A stretch of 39,390 nucleotides of DNA from positions 1 to 39,390 of the IMG/VR virus record IMGVR_UViG_3300023181_000020, one strand, 5' to 3'. Position numbers and translations under genes: made by a program. This document shows positions 36,480-39,390 of this stretch, piece by piece (within the stretch, counting starts at the first letter, position 1; every line of letters begins with the position of its first letter). Origin of the DNA: a virus. Under the pieces are notes generated by a model. It was not told the DNA's origin. It saw nothing but the letters and a program-made list of their open reading frames with translations, and ran no database searches.

Positions 36480-36656
36480 ATGACCATCAGAACCGAAAAA
36501 TATAAGTTAGAAAAATACGCCGACCATATTGCAAGAAGATATGCCGAAGAAATAATCGGAGATAGCAATATAAAGATAATAAAACCTTCAGCATCAGATG
36601 AGTTAGAGTATCTATTATTTGATTTTATTATGAGAAATGTAAAGGAACTAACATGA
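36480..36656 (+). CDS. Hypothetical early protein, 58 aa
   Basis: ATG 36480 lies three to five bases after the previous stop, and the ribosome-binding sequence is weak (AAAGTGAGTAT). The protein (MTIRTEKYKLEKYADHIARR, then EIIGDSNIKIIKPSASDELE) is mixed alpha/beta and charged. Its stop overlaps the next start by four bases (ATGA), supporting expression. No family is recognised. Confidence 0.6.
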   Translation: MTIRTEKYKLEKYADHIARRYAEEIIGDSNIKIIKPSASDELEYLLFDFIMRNVKELT

Positions 36657-36820
36657 CCAAAAAAACCCACTGCAACCTAAACGCCAGCATACAACAAGAC
36701 ACAATGGAGCGCCTTGAAGAGTATATGACATGGGAGAACCGCACAAAGAGTAATGCGGTTGATACTTTGTTGCGGGTGGCGTTAAATGCGGCTACGAAAA
36801 CAACAACAACAAAAAAATAG
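36653..36820 (+). CDS. Ribbon-helix-helix (Arc/MetJ-type) DNA-binding protein, 55 aa
   Basis: The ATG overlaps the preceding stop, with AAAGGAACTAAC upstream. The strand-helix-helix order is clear: THCNLNASIQQDTMERLEEY gives the ribbon and helix A, and NRTKSNAVDTLLRVALN gives the turn (NRTKSN) and helix B. The C-terminus is a simple KTTTTKK tail. As an early gene close to the iteron array at 35912-36127, it is a natural candidate for binding there, though that is inference. RHH proteins usually bind spaced repeats of six to eight bases cooperatively. Confidence 0.8.
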   Translation: MTKKTHCNLNASIQQDTMERLEEYMTWENRTKSNAVDTLLRVALNAATKTTTTKK

Positions 36821-36829
36821 GTAGATGAG

Positions 36830-37075
36830 ATGAAACAACCCATATTAGATATGTTTAATAAAGCCATACATTTTGTTGTTGCGAATAACAAGCCTTGCAA
36901 TGTGCTTTATGTAACTAAATTCGGCAATTTCAAGGTTACAATAGAAAAGAGTAAGGAGAAAGAGGAGAAAGAGCCATATATATTCTTTGATGAAACAGTA
37001 GAGTTTACTCAGGATATGTGGAGTTATTTACAAGATAATCCAGTAAAAGGAACTTATGAAGCAAAAATTAAATAG
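36830..37075 (+). CDS. Hypothetical early protein, 81 aa
   Basis: TAGGTAGATGAG precedes ATG 36830. The protein starts MKQPILDMFNKAIHFVVANN and has VLYVTKFGNFKVTIEKSKEK and EEKEPYIFFDETVEFTQDMW, a beta-rich pattern with a charged loop. No family is recognised. Its end overlaps the next gene by 20 bases. Confidence 0.65.
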   Translation: MKQPILDMFNKAIHFVVANNKPCNVLYVTKFGNFKVTIEKSKEKEEKEPYIFFDETVEFTQDMWSYLQDNPVKGTYEAKIK

Positions 37076-37271
37076 AGATGAATTGAAGGATATACTAGAG
37101 CAAATATTTGCATACGACAAAGCCTTTCCGGGAATGGGAGTTCAAGTAATGCTTGATAGCTTAATGGGTAACAAACTCGGAATATGCGTTGATGGTAAGA
37201 TGATTGATATAAATAAAAGTTCTGAATACGATATTTGCATAAAAGACTACAAACCAACCCCCAACCAATAA
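37056..37271 (+). CDS. Hypothetical early protein, 71 aa
   Basis: AAAAGGAACTT before ATG 37056 is the ribosome-binding site. The protein (MKQKLNRDELKDILEQIFAY, GMGVQVMLDSLMGNKLGICV) has a leading helix then beta strands. Its coding sequence ends in AACCAATAA, a word repeated at other gene ends. No family is recognised. Confidence 0.65.
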   Translation: MKQKLNRDELKDILEQIFAYDKAFPGMGVQVMLDSLMGNKLGICVDGKMIDINKSSEYDICIKDYKPTPNQ

Positions 37272-37286
37272 TACAGGAGAATGATG

Positions 37287-37781
37287 ATGTCAGAAGATAA
37301 AGATTTAATATGGGTTCCAAAGAAGATTGCAGATGAATATAAAGCTGCCGAATCTGATGAAACCAAAGAGAAAATAATAAAGCGCATTCTGGATAAACAG
37401 AAGATTGATATTGAGTCAGAGTTTGACCGCTTAAATGAAGTTGAGTTGCAATTCAAAGCTATTTGCATCACTCACAAGAACACACTCGAAAAGGTATATA
37501 AAGAGCAATATGACATGCTTTATAAGCTTTGGGAAGAAACTGGCGATGTTTATTCAGAGGTATCCAATAAGAACAAAGAGCTTAAACAAAGCGCTGAAAA
37601 AACAAATGATGTTGTAAAGAGCATTAAGGATAACATAGATAATATAAACAAGGTTTTAAACTTCGATGTATATGCAATAGAAAGGTTTGTTGCGTTGATA
37701 GACAAGCTAAATATGGCGGATGCGAAGACAAAAGAAATGTTGCAGTTTTTAATGACTTCTTTTGCAAAAACAAACCAATAA
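37287..37781 (+). CDS. Long coiled-coil early protein, 164 aa
   Basis: Three ATG codons in a row start at 37281; AGGAG (37275-37279) is seven bases from the third (37287), which is chosen. The protein is acidic and almost entirely helical (KKIADEYKAAESDETKEKII, FDRLNEVELQFKAICITHKN, SNKNKELKQSAEKTNDVVKS), a likely coiled coil over most of its length. It ends in AACCAATAA. No family is recognised. Confidence 0.7.
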   Translation: MSEDKDLIWVPKKIADEYKAAESDETKEKIIKRILDKQKIDIESEFDRLNEVELQFKAICITHKNTLEKVYKEQYDMLYKLWEETGDVYSEVSNKNKELKQSAEKTNDVVKSIKDNIDNINKVLNFDVYAIERFVALIDKLNMADAKTKEMLQFLMTSFAKTNQ

Positions 37782-37797
37782 TCAGGGAGAGGGTGAG

Positions 37798-38175
37798 ATG
37801 GATATAAAACAATTATCTAACTTTATGCAGAATTACTATAACACGCATAAACACTCAAGGGAGCCAATGAACTTATTTAAAGAGCCACAAACTCCAGAGG
37901 AAGTGAGGAAAAATTGGGATAGCTTTGCTGAGGCAGTAATAACTTTTTATAAAAATGCAGAGATACCCGCTCATATAGAGAATGAATTTAAAGAACAGAT
38001 AAATGGCTATGCATCAGGTAACTATCAGTGCAAGTGCCATAAGTGTACTAATGTGTTCTATGGCGATAAGAGGGCAATAACTTGTAGGTTTTGTGCCGCT
38101 CAACCAACCCATACTTTTGAGAGCATAAAGAAAAAAATATCTAAAATGTTAAAAACAAAAACAACCCCCCAATGA
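37798..38175 (+). CDS. Early protein with C-terminal zinc ribbon, 125 aa
   Basis: GGGAGAGGGTGAG just before ATG 37798 decides the start over the in-frame ATG 37762. The N-terminal part is helical (IKQLSNFMQNYYNTHKHSRE, EVRKNWDSFAEAVITFYKNA). At residues about 76-100 CKCHKC...CRFC forms a four-cysteine zinc ribbon. The C-terminus is Lys/Thr-rich (KKKISKMLKTKTTPQ). Small zinc-ribbon proteins in early regions often bind nucleic acid or host enzymes. No family is recognised. Confidence 0.65.
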   Translation: MDIKQLSNFMQNYYNTHKHSREPMNLFKEPQTPEEVRKNWDSFAEAVITFYKNAEIPAHIENEFKEQINGYASGNYQCKCHKCTNVFYGDKRAITCRFCAAQPTHTFESIKKKISKMLKTKTTPQ

Positions 38176-38250
38176 GATGAGCGAGCGGTTTGAGCATTAT
38201 TAAGAGGCTTACTCGCTACTGTAAATTAAGAATAGCATAAAAAGGTTTAT

Positions 38251-38499
38251 ATGAAAACAACGAAATGGGATTTGATAGGAAGAATATTGGGTAATGACGG
38301 CTGCATGACCTATGAGGATTATTTAAGGGAGTTATGCCAAAAGGGCCTTGCTAAAGATGTTCCGCCAATAACCGCTTTGCAATGGGATGCCCTAATATGT
38401 CATACTACCAATCACAAGCTAATGTATTCAAGTTATACCACTAAACACTACGAGACAATAGCTAGAAAGACTTTAAAAACCAACAACACAACCAATTAG
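38251..38499 (+). CDS. Hypothetical early protein, 82 aa
   Basis: AAAAAGGTTTAT precedes ATG 38251, after a 75-base gap containing only a short hairpin-like stretch. The protein starts MKTTKWDLIGRILGNDGCMT and includes ALQWDALICHTTNHKLMYSS; the middle looks like a small helical domain. The C-terminus is KTNNTTN, coded by CA-rich DNA. No family is recognised. Confidence 0.65.
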   Translation: MKTTKWDLIGRILGNDGCMTYEDYLRELCQKGLAKDVPPITALQWDALICHTTNHKLMYSSYTTKHYETIARKTLKTNNTTN

Positions 38500-38508
38500 G
38501 AGGGGAAT

Positions 38509-38763
38509 GTGGTGTATAGGACGGGATATAACGACTGCCTAAATAACTTTTTGGCACTACTGCAAACTTATGACTCTTCTTTGTTTAGCAATGCAGAGAA
38601 GTTACGAGGCAAAATATATAAAGATGTATTTGATATGAGGGCCAAGAATGAACCGGAGATTTCTGAAGCAACAGATAAGTTGTCTAAAATAGAATTTTAT
38701 GCAGTAGCAAATGGCGGATTAAGTGCTGAAACTATTATTAATATAATAAAAGGAAATTTATGA
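38509..38763 (+). CDS. Hypothetical early protein with GTG start, 84 aa
   Basis: TTAGGAGGGGAAT directly upstream indicates a GTG start (38509, or the next codon, also GTG). The ATG at 38507 is out of frame and closes quickly. The protein (YRTGYNDCLNNFLALLQTYD, EATDKLSKIEFYAVANGGLS) is helical. No family is recognised. Its stop overlaps the next gene's ATG. Confidence 0.65.
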   Translation: MVYRTGYNDCLNNFLALLQTYDSSLFSNAEKLRGKIYKDVFDMRAKNEPEISEATDKLSKIEFYAVANGGLSAETIINIIKGNL

Positions 38764-39104
38764 ACGATAAACTATTATTCTTACTAATTGCATTCCAAGT
38801 GAAGCACTTACTATGCGATTACTTTTTTCAATATCCTAGGCACTTTCTAGTCAAAGGCACCTATGGCAAATGGGGCGGAATAGAACACGCCTTAATTCAT
38901 ACAATTCCAACTGGCTTGCTATTGCTTAACCCATTAGCCGGCCTGATAGACTTCATCGTTCATTATCATGTTGATTGGGCAAAGATGAAATTGGGAGCTG
39001 TAAAGGGCTGGAAACCAGATAACAATAAATTCTGGTGGGCGTTAGGAGTTGACCAGTTTGCTCATCATATAACTTACATTTTATTAATTTGGTATTTTAT
39101 TTAA
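38760..39104 (+). CDS. DUF3307-like membrane protein, 114 aa
   Basis: ATG 38760 overlaps the preceding TGA. The opening FLLIAFQVKHLLCDYFFQ carries the 'HLLCDY.FQ' motif typical of DUF3307-type integral membrane proteins, followed by GGIEHALIHTIPTGLLLL with the conserved H and by FIVHYHVDWAKMK and FAHHITYILLIWYF. The histidine/aspartate pattern in helices is diagnostic. Three or four membrane segments are likely. Family members occur in phages and bacteria, with no proven function that I know. Confidence 0.8.
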   Translation: MNDKLLFLLIAFQVKHLLCDYFFQYPRHFLVKGTYGKWGGIEHALIHTIPTGLLLLNPLAGLIDFIVHYHVDWAKMKLGAVKGWKPDNNKFWWALGVDQFAHHITYILLIWYFI

Positions 39105-39114
39105 AGGACACAAA

Positions 39115-39390
39115 ATGAAAACAGATATTAAACATACGCCTTTGCTTCCGTGTCCGTTTTGTGGGAGCGCCGCTACTTTTGGAAACTTTATTATAAATAT
39201 GGTTACTTGTATAGATGACGAATGTCCTGCATCTTTAGTTCTAGCTACACCTGAAAAATGGAACACCAGAGCAAGCTTCAACGAAAGAGATGAGCTGGTT
39301 TCATTCCTGAAACTATTTGAATCAGGACAGCCATTTCAACCCGTAGAATGGCGCAAAAAGGCATTAGAACTTCTCACCAAAATATCAATG
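39115..39390 (+). CDS. Lar-like zinc-ribbon protein, 5' part (gene crosses the contig join)
   Basis: The gene starts at ATG 39115 after AAAGGACA and continues through base 39390 into base 128 of the window, giving 94 aa that end at TAG 134-136. Near the N-terminus it has CPFCG, then a second Cys pair (TCIDDEC) and a WNTR motif. The order CPFCG...C..C...WN.R is the hallmark of the Lar/restriction-alleviation-like zinc-ribbon family. The family founder, Rac prophage Lar, reduces host type I restriction, but most family members are untested. The C-terminal half (residues about 50-94) is helical and charged with no known domain. It is the last gene of the early run that begins at 36287. A second family member lies at 11901. 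Family membership is fairly secure; an anti-restriction role is inference. Confidence 0.8.
   Translation, partial: MKTDIKHTPLLPCPFCGSAATFGNFIINMVTCIDDECPASLVLATPEKWNTRASFNERDELVSFLKLFESGQPFQPVEWRKKALELLTKISM
39264..39390. repeat. Terminal direct repeat, copy 2 (circular contig overlap)
   Basis: This is the second exact copy of bases 1-127. Removing one copy gives a circle of about 39,263 bp and restores a 94-codon gene across the join. Confidence 0.95.

Noticed and set aside
38176-38250. Short frame MSERFEHY and a GCGAG/CTCGC hairpin
   Set aside because: An eight-codon frame and a five-base stem with a long loop are below what can be supported.
39264-39390. Terminal direct repeat as a T7-type packaging end
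   Set aside because: The length equals a common assembler k-mer, a gene reads through it, and the packaging genes are P22-type. Not fully excluded.

Overview
The window is a complete genome of a small tailed bacteriophage (a podovirus of the P22 structural lineage), presented as a linearised circular contig. Bases 1-127 recur exactly at 39264-39390, and one gene (a Lar-like zinc-ribbon protein) reads through the join, so the unique circular length is about 39,263 bp. The base composition is AT-rich. No organism can be named from the sequence. A nested Rz/Rz1 spanin pair points to a Gram-negative host. I see no integrase, phage RNA polymerase, family A/B DNA polymerase, canonical tRNA, CRISPR array or insertion sequence.

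Layout. (1) 36287-39390 continuing into 1-3570, plus strand: a tightly packed run of about 28 mostly tiny, mostly unrecognised genes, probably early, driven by a good promoter at 36178-36206. They include a ribbon-helix-helix (RHH) protein, zinc-ribbon proteins and a DUF3307-like membrane protein. (2) 3575-3774: a separate promoter and a small leaderless RHH-like gene. (3) 3758-6073, minus strand: a large prim-pol/PriCT/DUF3987 replication protein preceded by an RHH protein. (4) 6093-6131: two overlapping, nearly mirror-image sigma-70-type promoters firing in opposite directions. (5) 6142-9784, plus strand: recombination and replication genes (YqaJ/lambda-type exonuclease, a conserved partner protein, SSB, SF2 helicase, VRR-NUC nuclease). 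(6) 9820-14170, plus strand: an XRE regulator with its own promoter and operator-like palindrome, then about 15 small accessory genes interrupted by a structured RNA-like segment (10774-10911) containing a 64-nt cloverleaf that ends in ACCA. (7) 35734 down to 14120, minus strand: the late block in P22 order: TerS, TerL, portal, small coiled-coil protein, scaffold, coat, two small proteins, gp4-like adaptor, gp10-like stabilisation protein, two small proteins, three ejection-type proteins including a lytic transglycosylase, several tail-fibre/adhesin proteins, and a lysis cassette (coiled-coil membrane protein, endolysin, two small membrane proteins as holin candidates, Rz and Rz1).

How it works together. 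The early and late blocks diverge from a roughly 550-bp gene-free region (35735-36286) holding eight copies of GAACTATT, one in inverted orientation forming a long imperfect hairpin. This is the best candidate for an origin, a packaging site next to TerS, or an early/late operator array. Replication probably uses the prim-pol protein and SF2 helicase, with exonuclease plus SSB for recombination. P22-type packaging is normally headful, so a circular map is expected. The most unusual features are the mirror-image divergent promoter between the primase and recombination modules, the tRNA-like cloverleaf, the iteron array, and a perfect hairpin whose 3' arm carries the coat gene's ribosome-binding site.
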